DNA of 64,000 bases from Topomyia yanbarensis (GCF_030247195.1 NC_080670.1:28661497-28725496), one strand, 5' to 3'; shown: positions 13,001 to 24,704, numbered from the stretch's first letter. Numbers and translations: made by a program. The notes: generated from the letters alone by a model not told the origin.

Positions 13001-15298
13001 GTGCGAAATTCCGTGCAAAATTCCGTACGAAATTCGGTGCTAAATGCCGTGCGAAATTCCGCGCGAAATTCCGTGCGAAATTCCGCGTAAAATTCCATGC
13101 GAAATTCTGTGCTGAATTCGTGCGAAATCTCGAGAAATTTCGTGCGAAATCTCGTGCAAAATTCCGTGCGAAATTTCGTGTGAAATTCCGCGCGATATTC
13201 CGTTCGAAATTCTGCGCGAAATTCTGTGCGAAATCTCGTGTAAAATTCCGTGCGAAATTATGCGCGAAATTCTACGCGAAATTTCGTGTGAAATTCCGTG
13301 CAAAATTCCGTGCGAAAACCAGCGCAAAATTCTGTGCGAAATTCCTTGCGAAATTTCGTGCGAAATTCTGTGCGGAATTCCGTGCGAAATTTCGTGCGAA
13401 ATTCTATGCGAAATTCTGTGCTAAATTCCATGCGAAATTCCGTGCGAAACTTTGTGCGAAATTCCATGCGAAATTCTGTGCTAAATTCCATGCGAAATTC
13501 CGTGAGAAATTTCGTGCGAAATTCCATGCGAAATTGAGTCCGAAATTTCGCGCGAAATCCCGTCCAAAATTTCATGCGAAATTCCGTGCGAAATTCCCCA
13601 CGAAATTTTGTATTAAGTTTCATGCGAAATTTCTAGCGAAATTCCGTGCGAGCTTTCATGCGAAATTCCATGCGAAATTACGTGCGAAAATCCGTGCGAA
13701 AATCCGCGCAAAATTCCCTGCGAAATCCTATGCGAAATTCTGTGCTAAATTTCGTGCGAAATTCCGTGAGAAATTTCGTACGAAATCTCGTGCAAAATTC
13801 CGTGCGAAATTATGCGCGAAATTTCGTGCGAAATTCTGTTCGAAATTCCGTGCGAAATTCCGCGTAAAATTCCATGCGAAACTCCATGCGAAATTCTGTG
13901 CTGAATTCGTGCGAAATCTCGAGAAATTTCGTGCGAAATCTCGTGCAAAATTCCGTGCGAAATTTCGTGTGAAATTCCGCGCGAAATTCCGTGCGATATT
14001 TCGTTCGAAATTCTGCACGAAATTCCGTTCGAAATTTCGTGCGAAATTGCGTGCGAAGTTCCATGCCAAATTTCGTGCGAAATTCCGCGTAAAATTACGT
14101 GAGAAATTCCGTGAGAAATTTCGTGCGAAATTCCATGCGAAATTGCGTCCGAAATTTCGCGCGAAATCCAGCCCAAAGTTTCATGTGAAATTCCGTGCGA
14201 AATTTTATGCGAAGTTTCATGCGAAATTTCTAGCGAAATTCCGTGCGAAATTCAGCACGAAATTCCGCACGAAATTTTGTGTGAAGTTTCATGCGAAATT
14301 TCTAGCGAAATTCCGTGCGAGTTTTCATGCGAAATTACGTGCGAAATTCCGTGCGAAAATCCGCGAAAAATTCCCTGCGAAATCCTATGCGAAATTCTGT
14401 GCTAAATTTCGTGCGAAATTCCGTGAGAAATTTCGTGCGAAATCTCGTGCAAAATTCCGTGCGAAATTTCGTGCGAAATTTCGTGCGCAATTTCGTGTGA
14501 AATTCCGCGCGAAATTCCGTGCGAAACTCCGTTCGAAATTCTGCGCGAAATTCCGTGCGAAATCTCGTGTAAAATTCCGTGCGAAATTCCACGCGAAATT
14601 CCGTGCGAAATCCCGCCCGAAATTTCATGTGAAATTCCGCACGAAATTTCGTGCGAAGTTTCATGCGAAATATCTAGCGAAATTCTGTGCTAAATTCCTT
14701 GCGAAATTCCATGAGAAATTCCGTGCGAAATCTCATGCAAAATTCCGTGCGAAATCTCGTACAAAATTCCGTGCGAAATTTCGTGCGAATTTCCGCGAGA
14801 AATTCCGTGCGACATTCCGTTCGAAATTCTGCGCGAAATTCCGTGCAAAATCTCGTTTAAAATTCCGTGCGAAATTATGCGCGAAATTCCGCGTGAAATT
14901 CTGTGCGAAATTCTGCGCGAAATTCCGTGCGAAATTCCACGCGAAATTGCGTGCGAAATTCCGTGCGAAATCCCGCCCGAAATTCTAGCGAAATTCCGTG
15001 CGAGTTTTCGCGCGAAATTCCATGCGAATTACGTGCGAAATTCCGTGAAATTCCGTACGAAACTCCGCGTGAAATTCCGTGCGAAATTTCGTACGAGATT
15101 CCGCGCGAAATTCCGTGACAAATTCCGTGCGAAATTCCGCGATAAATTCCGCGCGAAATTTGGTGCAAAATTCCGTGTGAAATATCCTGCAAAATTCAGC
15201 GCAAAATTCCGTGTGAAATATCCGCGCAAAATTCCGTGTGAAATTTCGTCCGAAATTCCGCGTGAAATTCCGTGCGAAGTTTCGAGCAAATTTCCTCG
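7055..15298. repeat. 8.2-kb satellite of a 12-bp unit (AATTCCGTGCGA)
   Basis: About 690 tandem copies (length divided by 12) of a 12-bp unit, consensus AATTCCGTGCGA, with frequent variants such as AATTTCGTGCGA, AATTCCGCGCGA and AATTCCATGCGA. Because 12 is a multiple of 3 and the consensus has no stop in any of its six readings (KFRA, NSVR, IPCE; minus strand SHGI, RTEF, ARNF), long open frames appear everywhere, the largest at 7285-12435 and 12526-14988 on the + strand. Units carry two CpGs each, far above the flanks, and are close to self-complementary (TTTCGCGCGAAA variants are perfect palindromes). Copies at the right edge (about 14990-15298) are the most diverged. No exon or promoter signals adjoin it; I treat it as satellite, not gene. 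Confidence 0.97.
8381..12430. repeat. three higher-order repeats of about 1.45 kb inside the 12-bp satellite
   Basis: The pattern of variant 12-mers repeats with a period near 1,449-1,461 bp. The block starting at 8381 recurs at 9842 and 11303; the segment 8475-9008 is matched over its whole length at 9924-10457 and, with one 24-bp loss, at 11373-11882. A second internal landmark recurs at 10703, 12128 and 14315. A further partial copy of the block begins at 13646. This is the result of repeated unequal exchange of a multi-unit segment, the usual origin of higher-order satellite repeats. Confidence 0.9.
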
Positions 15299-15479
15299 AA
15301 CTATCCCAATTCGAATTAAGTATCGATGTTTGCTCAAGGACCATAAAATCTGCCATAAAATCGTTTAGGTCGTGTTCCAAATGAATCCTTCAAAAAAGCC
15401 CCTTTTCGGATGATGAATTATTCCACTGCTCGACCTGCCCTGATCCCGGTGCTGTTTGTCACTTGCCCCGATCATAGTC

Positions 15480-16133
15480 TCGAATTTCGATATGCACACG
15501 ATTCACTTCGACCGGGTCGTATAGCAACCAGTGAGCGCGCCAAGCCAACCAACAACAATGGCAGCAACTACTACATCGACGCGACATCGCATCGCTGTCC
15601 GATGCGCAGCGCAGTGATGGTAGCAAACAGAGCAGGCGAGGTGGACAGGCCGCCGCATACGACGCTCGGGACGTCTTATCGGTCGATTATTCGCACTTGA
15701 ACACTCGCGCCGAACGGTCATCATCGGTCCCACCATCGGACACTGCTGCCGCCGCTTGTTCTGGAGGATTACCGAGGAATCGCAGCTCCGCGAAAAACAG
15801 AGCCCGCGCCGACACCGGATGGACATCGTGGAGTACCACTTTGTGATTGTTATTTGTCTCTGATAATAAATCGGAGTCCGGTTGGAAGTTGCTTTTTTTC
15901 TGCGAAGTGGAAAACGTGTGTGTAGGTGTTGCGAAGCGGACGAACGTGTGGAAATTTTTCTAGAATTGTTTCAGCAGTGATTGAAAATCGGTTTCTCAGA
16001 AATTCGACCGACAACTTTCGAGTTTGGATCATCAATTAGCTGCGATTAGAGCTTGCCCCCGTCAGCTCTGCTAGCAGTGATAGACGAATCGGGCGAAAGG
16101 GATACATCGAGAATATCAGAAGAAACACAAACG
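15480..16133 (+). promoter_or_regulatory. candidate promoter and non-coding first exon with splice donor
   Basis: Between the satellite and the AT-rich region lies a GC-rich stretch unlike its surroundings, followed by leader-like sequence ending in ACG|GTAAGCT (donor at 16134). Desaturase B at 39588 needs an upstream 5' untranslated exon, because its coding exon is preceded by a strong acceptor at 39541. This stretch could be a distal first exon for it (a 23-kb intron), or belong to some other gene outside the window. A closer alternative lies at 38721-38818. This is inference from splice motifs and composition only. Confidence 0.3.
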
Positions 16134-16139
16134 GTAAGC

Positions 16140-18780
16140 TATTCTTAATTCTGGACGTAGAAAATTATGCCAATTTTGTAGGAGTGACTGTCAACCAGCA
16201 TGAATAAATTTCGAAAAACCGGAATCTTGCCTCGTGCTTCGGAGGTGGCAGCAAGTGTGTGTGTAAGTCAGAGTCAATTGGTTCAAAACAGATTATTCGG
16301 GGGAGCCCTTCGAAGCGGTCGTTGGCGTTTCGTGGATTATGCAAAAAGGCTCATAAATTACGATAAGTATTTTTTTTTCGATACTATTGAGACTTTACAA
16401 GGACCTTTCTGTAAAGTTGTGTGGGAGGTGTTGTTGAAGGATTGGTGAGGCACGTGCGTTGTGAAGGAATTACCTTAGGGTGAGGTTACGCAGTTAGATG
16501 TTTACATTTCTTAAGGAAAGATGAAAGGGATTTTTCCCGTAAGTATCTTCCATGGAGCTTGGGAAGAATTTTCTAAACAGTTCTAATTTTTAAGCAGTTT
16601 TGAGAGCTAAGAGTAGATGATCTGAAAAATAATTAAGTGAAATTTGAATACAATGGAGCTATATGCAAAAGAGTCCGTGAAGACATTTTAGAAATACTTC
16701 CGACTTAGGATTTAGTAATTACTTGAATAATCTAATAATTTCTAATTGCGGGAGCTCAGCAGTAGTTTGTATATTTAGAATATACTCAGCCTTTTTAAAT
16801 ATTAACAATTATTGGATTCCGATTTCGCAGTATTTTTGCGATGAACGAAGGCCCATTTTCCTCGGTGCCTACTGGTAGAAACTAAAAGATTATGTCATCT
16901 TCAACTCATGGCATGCGATTTTTGTTCAACCTCTTGAAAGTTTCCATGATTATTTTGTCCTTATGATTTCAGTAATTTTTCAGAATGATATTTCTTGTTC
17001 TGTTAGTGATTGTAGCGTCGGTAAATCTGTCTTTAGTATTTTGGTTTTATCGTCATACTCAGCATTTGATTATAAAATATACTAATTTGAGTCTTTTAAA
17101 ATATATTAGAAAAATAAAAATATTACATGGCGACCGTGAAAAAATTCGGACGATCTATTTTCGAATACAAAGTGCGGAATTTCCTGAGTTGAAAACAATA
17201 GGTTTTCTTGTTACTATTGTGCTCTTTCTATTCGTTGTTAGTTGGTCGGAATGAATGAGACTTGGTAGCAACGTGAATCGTGTTGTCTGATACACTTGCT
17301 GTTGATTTTAAATATTATGACGACGATGTGGAACGTAAATTGGAAGTGAAAATAGAGCTTAAGCTTACGAAAATACTCGTACAAATCCATCATATACAAA
17401 ATTCTGTCCTGATAAAATTCAATAATTTGGCCGTGGAAGGAATCGTTATTTTGCTTAATAACCTGTAATACATCACAGGAGTACACGTTCTGTCAATGCC
17501 TACTTCCGATAAGTTCTATGCAAGCTTCGTATTGATGTACGAAGAGGTGGAGTGCGGTTCGTTTGCAATTGGCTCGAAATTCCATCCAGTATTCAACGAT
17601 ATCAAAAAAAAAGGAGGCGTTTTCAGTTCTACACTACCCACCAAAAGCATTCCATAAGTATTACAACAGCCATGCTAAATTTTGTAACACCTCGAAAAGT
17701 ATAGACTTAGAACGGTTAATCCGGGCGATCAGCAAGACTACTCTCTTCGTCAAAGCTATTCTGTACACCAATCATATTAGAGTCCAGCAGGTGAACAATT
17801 TGAATCAGAATTCCGTCATTTTGTGACCCTAGTGTGTATGTGGAATTTAGCATTTACAATTTATTTTCCTATCGTCTTACAAAGTTTGTGTCTTCGGCAA
17901 AGTTGTTTAAAATTTAAAGACCGGTGTAAATGGCAGTCATTTCAATCCGGAACAGTTCTAATGTGTGGCGTTAGTGTATATTTAATGTAATGAACTTTAG
18001 AATTTGTTTTAGAGAACTTGTTTTTTTTTGTTCGTCTTCATCATATAGAAAGCTCGCGTCTTCAGTGAAGTTGTTCAGACGTCCCAGGTCCTGCGGATTA
18101 TGAACTGATTCACAACTCTAGCCGTCAATTTATATTTGAAAGGAATCTTTCGAGAATTAAATGAATCAGATCTCGAGTTTTAGAATCGTTTGAAAATCTA
18201 GTGGACTATAGTTGGAATCATTTGCATGATTTGGGTGCACATGTGCCGATCAAGAAAAACGCGAGTAAATTTTCAATCAAAAATTGAGCAGAACGAAATA
18301 TATACGTTTTAACAAAAATTATTTGTGAAGTAGTTAAAAATCAGCCGATAGTAAACATTACATTCATAACATTCACAATTAACATGAAAAATGAAAAATT
18401 AATACTATGCTACATTTCTCCTTGGTGGAGAAAAATTTGGGGTAAAAACTATTTTTTCTCTACCTAGGAGAAAATAGTTGAAAAGTAATTTTGTGCGTAA
18501 GCGGCACAAAACCTATAACTAAATTAGTTGTTAGATAGGCGTTTCGAGTTCTTTTCATCAGAATCCGACACTAACTTAGGGATAACTGGCGCCGGATTGA
18601 CGCTATCTCCGAAAACAATTTGTGTTTCGGAGCAAACCCCTCGTCCAGCGTAATGTCCCGCTAGGAACTTTCAATAACTACACGTGGCGGTTTCAGCTCG
18701 CCAGAAAGTTCGATGGCATGGCACAGGAGAACGATAATTCTACGCAGTACACCTGATCGCGATTATCTTATTCTAAGTAA
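16140..18780. other. AT-rich non-coding stretch
   Basis: No gene recognised. Short frames here look random. Three related motifs TCTTCG/AGxxAAGTTGT occur near 17748, 17891 and 18060, suggesting a decayed dispersed repeat. Two small hairpins, TTCTCC...GGAGAA and TTTTCTC...GAGAAAA, lie side by side at about 18415-18477. Confidence 0.5.
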
Positions 18781-20900
18781 TCACATCTACCGCAGTGGCG
18801 GCGAGAGGGAAGAATATGGAGTGAACTTTGCAATTCTTGGAAAGTAACAGTGGCGGATCATTAAATGGTGGTCGTATCTGCGTATTAAGGATAAAAGGCC
18901 ATTTCTTCAACTATAGCATCATCAATGTCTACGCACCGACAAACGATAAACCCGATGATGTAAACAATGAATTCTACGAACGTCTAGTCAAGAACAACGA
19001 AGAGTGCCCAAAACGTGATGTAAAACTCATCATCGGGGACACATCCGCACAGGTTGGAACGGAGAAATCGTTTCGTCCAATAACAACAACAGCCTAAGGT
19101 AATCTCGCCGCAACCAGAGACGTGGCTTTCTGTAGCACTTATATTGTACGAAAGAATATTCAGAAGCATGCCTGGACAAACCCGAATCATTGATGCCGGA
19201 ATTTTTCCGAGAAGTGAACGTCGAACGACTACGATTATCTGTAGGGGGGCACGATTCACCGGACTGTTCGACAAAACCGTTTCCAGACTGACGACTTAGA
19301 CCGAATCTGTCTAGGAATTTGCCCGAAAGCTCGACCAACGCATCGAAGATCGGCCAACGAGAGACAATCTAAACGTAGGCGTGGGCTCTAAGAGTTGATA
19401 TTGAATAGTCAGACAAACGGGTTGAGAAAGCACTAATAGAATAAGGATTGATAATGATGGCCAAATTGTGGATCAACCCACGCTATAGACGCAGCGCGAA
19501 AGGCTATTCGAGGGCTTAAGAACGGTAAAACCATTGGGAAGGCCGGAATCTCGGCCGACCGTCTAAATGGCTGGAGTGCCCTACCGACGCAAGGTGCCAG
19601 AAACTCGAGTGCAACGATTATCGAGGCATTAAGGCTGAGTGGGTCGGTTGCTTGAATCTGTTGTATTGAAAGCGCTGAATGCATTGACATTCAAAGTGGG
19701 TTTCGAGAAGGACAATCAATGATAGACCAGCTATTCGCAATAAAAAATTTTTTTTGGATAAATTCCGGGAACACAAATTCATTTGTTTGTGGATTTCAAG
19801 ACGGCGTACGATTCAATGAAACGAACTCAGGCAGATGGCGCTGAATGGATCAACTTCAAGCATCAAAACAACCATTTGTGCCGTTTGATTGGTTGCAACA
19901 GCGAAACAGATGAGATCGACTTCATTGTCGTTGATCGCAGAGTAGTGGAAGAGGCATTGATACCTTTTAAAAGAGAGGCTACGAGAATCGGACAGGCTAT
20001 AGACTCTAACAAGACAAGACAAGATAAAGTAGAAGGTAGAGAGCAAAGCAGTTCGAACGATGTTGGTTCCCAAGTGGAAATCGATTGGGTACGGTACGGT
20101 GTTGTCGATGAATTAATATGCAGCGAAGACCCGATTCTATCAGCCCCCGTGTTTCTCGGCATAAGTTTTAAGAGAAACTTCAAGAGCGCCATAAAACCTC
20201 AATTGTTACTAGGGAAGTCAAATTGGAGTAAATCTTACTTTTCTAGTAAATATTTTTCTTATTTTATAGACGCAAAATATGCAACTCTTAAGAAAGCTAT
20301 TTTTTAAATTTTGCATTGGAAAACCGCTTTAAGCAAAGCTTTTGCTAAACAATCAGAAAGAGTTGTCTCGGGACAAGAGAGGAATATTGTAGTTTATTAA
20401 ATAGAAAGAGAAAAATATGTCTTGTCAATATCCTCATTGTCAGCCAAAGGTACACTAAGGGTCTAACGAAACGCTGTATCTTAAAACACTAGTGAAATGT
20501 GGTAAAAAGGGGTGTTGCTACTGTGGCAGTAGGACATTTCACGGTTCACGTAATCAGCGAAAGTCTCGTAGTCTACAAGCGACCCCAAAACTTGTCCTAT
20601 GCAAATGCTGATACTCCCTGTTGCTCCGTACGGCTATGAGGCATGGGCTTTGAGAGAGCAGATTATCAGTAGAAAATGAAGAATGCCGCAGACGCATGAA
20701 CCCCGAACTGTGCCTAATATTCAAACATGCTGACGTCGGTGGGCAAATAGAACACGACCGACTACAGTGGGCTAGACCTGTAGCGCGAATGTTGGAAGAG
20801 AGATTAGAGACGCATTCGTGATTGCTATGTGCAGTCGAGAGAGAGTGGGCGTTCTAAGAGCTTCGACAATTGCGGGACAAGATCAAGTAACCTAGAAATT
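18780..20900 (+). mobile_element. RTE-clade LINE remnant (endonuclease and reverse transcriptase fragments)
   Basis: An endonuclease piece at 18828-19097 contains NYSIINVYAPTNDKPDDV and LIIGDTSAQVG; the family has GDFNAQVG, so the catalytic Asn is altered. Downstream fragments in changing frames match reverse-transcriptase landmarks: AIRGLKNGKTIGKAGISADR (about 19490), ECNDYRGIKA (about 19610), SGFREGQSMIDQLFAIKN (about 19700) and FVDFKTAYDSM (19786-19818). The C-terminal region (about 20620-20820) reads EHDRLQWARPVARMLEER. Sequence between 19830 and 20400 does not fit the palm domain, so part is deleted or replaced. The element is dead. RTE (JAM-like) assignment is by motif resemblance. Confidence 0.75.
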
Positions 20901-21393
20901 TAAAGACGATAATTTCAAGGATTGCAAATAGATTTTTTCTAACGTTCTCGAAATAATACAATGTTGGAATGAGATGAGTTGGAGACAATAAATCATTTAA
21001 CTGATCCATCACCTATGCAGAGTGTTCTAAGATGTTACCCATGCCTACTAGGATTGAAACAATATGCCATGAATTACACGAGACAAGGAAGTGTGAATTG
21101 TAGAAGTGGTTGAAGCTGATATGATTACATGACTGCTCTGGCCTTAAGGCACAGAGATAAAATACTAGGATCATACAGGCAGGCGCCATTCGTGCAAGTC
21201 CTAACCAGTATGGATTATTGGGGTCTGTGGGTTCGTTGCTCTGGCCTCGTCATTGTTCTGCACACTAGAGATTTGTAGTGAAGTTCGCGCAAAATATATT
21301 CTAATTAAATTTAGTCTGCACAAAATGGTCTTCTTTGATTTTGTATTACGTGAACTTGTTTAAAAACTTAGTAGTACGCAGTGACGTAGTAGC

Positions 21394-21409
21394 GGGGGGG
21401 GGGGGGGGG
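21394..21409. repeat. run of 16 G
   Basis: Uninterrupted G tract following GTGACGTAGTAGC. The same GTGGCGTAGTA phrase occurs in reverse orientation next to CCCCCGAAAAATTTT at about 24245-24275, so both probably mark one dispersed repeat that begins GTGRCGTAGTA and continues into a G-rich run. Confidence 0.8.
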
Positions 21410-21639
21410 TTGGGGATGAGAATTTTGAAAAAATTCAATATGTTAAACAAAAATATGCCTAAAATTTTAAATAAAATTCTCAAAGTTTCATTTGCAAAAG
21501 TTATCTTGTGAACATATTTCCTTGTAGTGAAAATTGGCTGCAGACTCGACACCTACCTGACGGCACGTTGTGGAGGCTAGCTCAACCGCCGAGGACTATA
21601 ACAAGTAGATCGCGGCGAAGCGAGGAGCTTATTGGTTCA

Positions 21640-22815
21640 CGAAACGGATATCGGTACCGAGAGAAATTTCGCCACATTCTGTAGTCCTTGACTGACGGCG
21701 AACATGTGAGAGAAGTATCCCCATAGAGACCACCAGGCGATTCGCTACCGCATCGGCCAATGGAACCCTGCTGCAGTACGAAGAAGGACGGACCGCAAGC
21801 CCCGGTCCGGATGGAATACCAATCGTGGCGCTGAAAGCTGCGATCCTGGCATATCCGGACATGTTCAGGATGCTACTGCTGAAGTCTTTAGATGATGGTA
21901 ATCCCCGAAACGAGGAAGGTGCAGAAACTGATGCTGCTGCCAAAGTGTGGGAAGCCACCGAGCCATCCAGCCTCGAATAGACCAATGCCGCAGCGTGACA
22001 TAAAAGAATGAGCCAGATCCTGAAGAGATACTTCCAGAGTAGAGCACTGCTGTACCAGACGAACAAACGCTCAGGGCTCCATTCTCTGTCCAACACTTTG
22101 GAATGGGATGTACGATGGGGTCTTAACACTGCGACTTCCCAGGAAAATGAAAATCGTTGGTTTCGTGGACGATGTGTCACTAACGGTGAGAAACTCGAAG
22201 AAATGGAGATGTCGATGACGGAGACTATGAAACCGCGAAAAGCTGAACAAGACGCTTCGACTGCTGGTCGTACGAGTTGCGATTGCGTACCGGAGGCAGT
22301 ATGCCTTGTCGCCGAGATGATCCCCATCTGCGTTACCCTGACGGAGGATATCAAGTGCTACAAACAATGAAACGCCAGAAACGTGAGGAAGATGATGAGA
22401 ATCGATTCGATGGTGACGTGGCAGCAGGAATGGGACAATACGGAGAAAGGAAAGTGGACCTACCGGCTCATCCAAACCTGTCGGCGTGGGTCAATAGAAA
22501 GCATGGAGAGATGACCTTCCACCTAAAACAGCTCCTACCGAGCCACGGCTGCTTAAGGAGTATCTTCATCGGTGTGGGTACGCAACGTCATCGCTGCTTG
22601 GAGTGTGAGATCGTCGAGGAGACACCGGAGCGTCTTTGAATGTCCGAGGTTTGAAGTCTTTGAATGTCCGAGGAGAGTCTTTGAATGTCCGAGGTTGGAA
22701 GTGACGTGCAGGGAGCTACTTAAAACGGGAGGACCGGACATCAACCCGGATAATGTAGCCTACAGAATGACAAGCGACGTAAAGACGTGGAACGCAGTAA
22801 ACAGAGATATGTAGA
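21640..22815 (+). mobile_element. R1-clade LINE remnant (reverse transcriptase and C-terminal domain)
   Basis: Fragments in several frames match R1-type ORF2. GRTASPGPDGIPIVALKAAI lies at about 21786-21850, RYFQSRALLYQT at about 22028, and the active-site phrase GFVDDVSLTV at about 22159-22190. The C-terminal part WVNRKHGEMTFHLKQLLPSH is at about 22490-22550, followed by the cysteine region EETPER...FECPRFEV and a tail ending AVNRDM at 22812, stop TAG. The stretch between the fingers motif and RYFQSR is shorter than in intact elements, so a deletion occurred. Many stops and shifts make it inactive. It is interrupted just after its stop codon by a hAT element. Confidence 0.8.
22632..22694 (+). 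repeat. local triplication of an 18-bp coding motif in the R1 remnant
   Basis: GTCTTTGAATGTCCGAGG occurs exactly at 22632-22649, 22656-22673 and 22677-22694 (spacings 24 and 21 bp, both multiples of 3). It triples the VFECPR motif, part of the conserved cysteine region near the R1 C-terminus. Normal R1 proteins have it once. Confidence 0.9.
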
Positions 22816-22816
22816 T

Positions 22817-23048
22817 CAGTGATTTTCAACCTGTGGTCCGCGGACCCCTAGGGGGCCGCGAAGTCATTGCTGGGAGTCCGCGAAGAAAAATATATTTTCC
22901 GAGTGCATATTGAAATTTCAAGTCATGTTTCCTAACAAAATGAAAATAACATATTGATAGCATACAAAACTGATGTTTATCTATGGGACCGCGCGACCCA
23001 GTGTCCTATCTAAGGAGTCCGTGGTACGAAAAAGGTCGAGAACCGCTG
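22817..23048. mobile_element. hAT-type MITE (232 bp) with perfect 8-bp target duplication
   Basis: Ends CAGTGATTTTCAACCT and, reverse-complemented, CAGCGGTTCTCGACCTT form imperfect terminal inverted repeats. ATGTAGAT flanks it at 22809-22816 and 23049-23056, a perfect 8-bp duplication. The interior contains GGTCCGCGGACCCC-type palindromic sequence and no reading frame. It sits in the 3' part of the R1 remnant, so it inserted later. Confidence 0.9.
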
Positions 23049-23089
23049 ATGTAGATCATGACCGTCTTACAACGGAATGGACATCGAAC

Positions 23090-24065
23090 AACGGATTCGG
23101 GAGAGCAATCGCCGCCAGGGAGCTCTCCGCAGGAATAAGCTAGATTCACCGCCGAAGACTAGTCGAGTAGACTGCAACAGAGCAGCGAGTATGAGTCGTC
23201 GAAACGCCAGCGAACCGGACGTCACGCTCCATGCGGATTCGTCAGACCGACCACGGCACCCCACCGGTTGTTCCGATAGAAAAATAGCGAAAACCAAAGA
23301 AGAATCGATATTGGGAGAACTTTTTTCGCCAGGGAAATTTCCGTTAGCGTAAGCTAGATTCACCGCTGGGGACTAGACTGAGTAGACAGCGACGAGACAC
23401 CACTAGTCGCGGGTCATAGGCGCACCAGTGCACCGGACACCCTGCTTCACCAGAATCGCCGAACTGACCACGGCACCTAGCTGATTAGCTCGATCTCGAA
23501 AGAACTTCCCTCGCCGGGGAATTCTCTGTCGGAGTAGGTCAGGTCCATCGTCGGGAAATAGACCGAGTTGTTCGCGAACAAGTCGAGGAGCTGAATGGAT
23601 CATCAAGGAAGTAGTGCTAAATGGCCCAAGAAGAGAACTAAAGCGCTTAAAGTAGTTGCGGTGCTAAATGGCACCGGTCACGGAGCCAAAGGGCTCAAGA
23701 AGTTGTAGTACTGAAACCAAATAAGAATCGGTATCGGGAGAACTTCTTTCGTCTGAGACCTCTCCGTCAGCGACAGTCAGATTCACCGCCGGGAACGAGA
23801 CCGCGTAGATCGCGACGATACACCACCAGCCGCGCCGGGACTCCAGCAAACCGGATGCCCTACTCTACCGGAATCGCCGAACTGACCGCAGCACCTGGCT
23901 GGTTGGCTAGCTTTCGAACTTCTCTCCGAGGGGGAACTTTTCGTCGGAGTAGGCTAGATCTATCGTCGGGGACTAGACCGAGTAGTTCGCGAACCAGTCG
24001 GAAGCTCAACGAGGAAGTGGTACTGAATTGCACAGGGGAACTGAAGGGCTCAGTAAATTAGACAG
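23090..24065. repeat. five diverged tandem units of about 180-240 bp
   Basis: Related blocks with the landmark AGATTCACCGCCGGGGACTAG-type phrase start near 23138, 23351, 23534, 23772 and 23949. Two sub-types alternate: one carries GATTCACCGC (23138, 23351, 23772), the other CCATCGTCGGG or CTATCGTCGGG with TTCGCGAAC (23534, 23949). The array follows the R1 remnant directly and is probably its 3' untranslated repeat region; the alternative is an unrelated minisatellite. Confidence 0.75.
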
Positions 24066-24704
24066 TCTGAAGTTTGCCGCCCAGATTGTCCTCGTAGGGG
24101 AAGAGCATCAATTCTATACCAACAGCTAGCTTTCCAACCTTGACTACCCAAACCCGTTCCCTGAGTTGTTGGTTTTGAACATTTTTTTCCTGCTCAGAAT
24201 GTTTTTGAACATTTTTTCATATATATGCAAAAAAAAATTCCTTCCCCCGAAAAATTTTCTTACTACGCCACTGGTAGTACGTAAAACTTGCTCCGTTTGT
24301 TCATGATACCTGAGCAGAATCTGCTTCAAAACAAGAATAAGAGATAATTAGAGGAAATTGATCTAGTGACTAGTTTTAGGAAGATAGAATAATGATTCAG
24401 TTCACGAGGACATGAAATTGATCGTGAAGAATGTAATGCATTATGAACCAGTTCCAAATATGTACAATGATCGAACCGCTAGTTCACGTCACGAAAATGG
24501 AAAAATGAGTTATCTATAGGTATATTTTCCCTACAAATCATAGAAATTCTCAGGTTTGATTCTGGTTTGGTACGACATTGAACTTCATCATTGTGAAAAC
24601 CCCATGAAAGTAATATTATTCCTTCACGAATATTCGAATTTTTTACCTAAAACTATTCATCAACTTTCGTAGAAGAAGTTGACCACTTTTGAACGACCAT
24701 TTTT

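Noticed and set aside
7055..15298. CRISPR-like array
   Set aside because: Units are contiguous 12-mers with no unique spacers, and the DNA is eukaryotic.
16985..17254. 89-codon frame with two hydrophobic stretches
   Set aside because: It lies in AT-rich DNA, where TTT/ATT-rich codons give hydrophobic residues by chance; no other gene signals.
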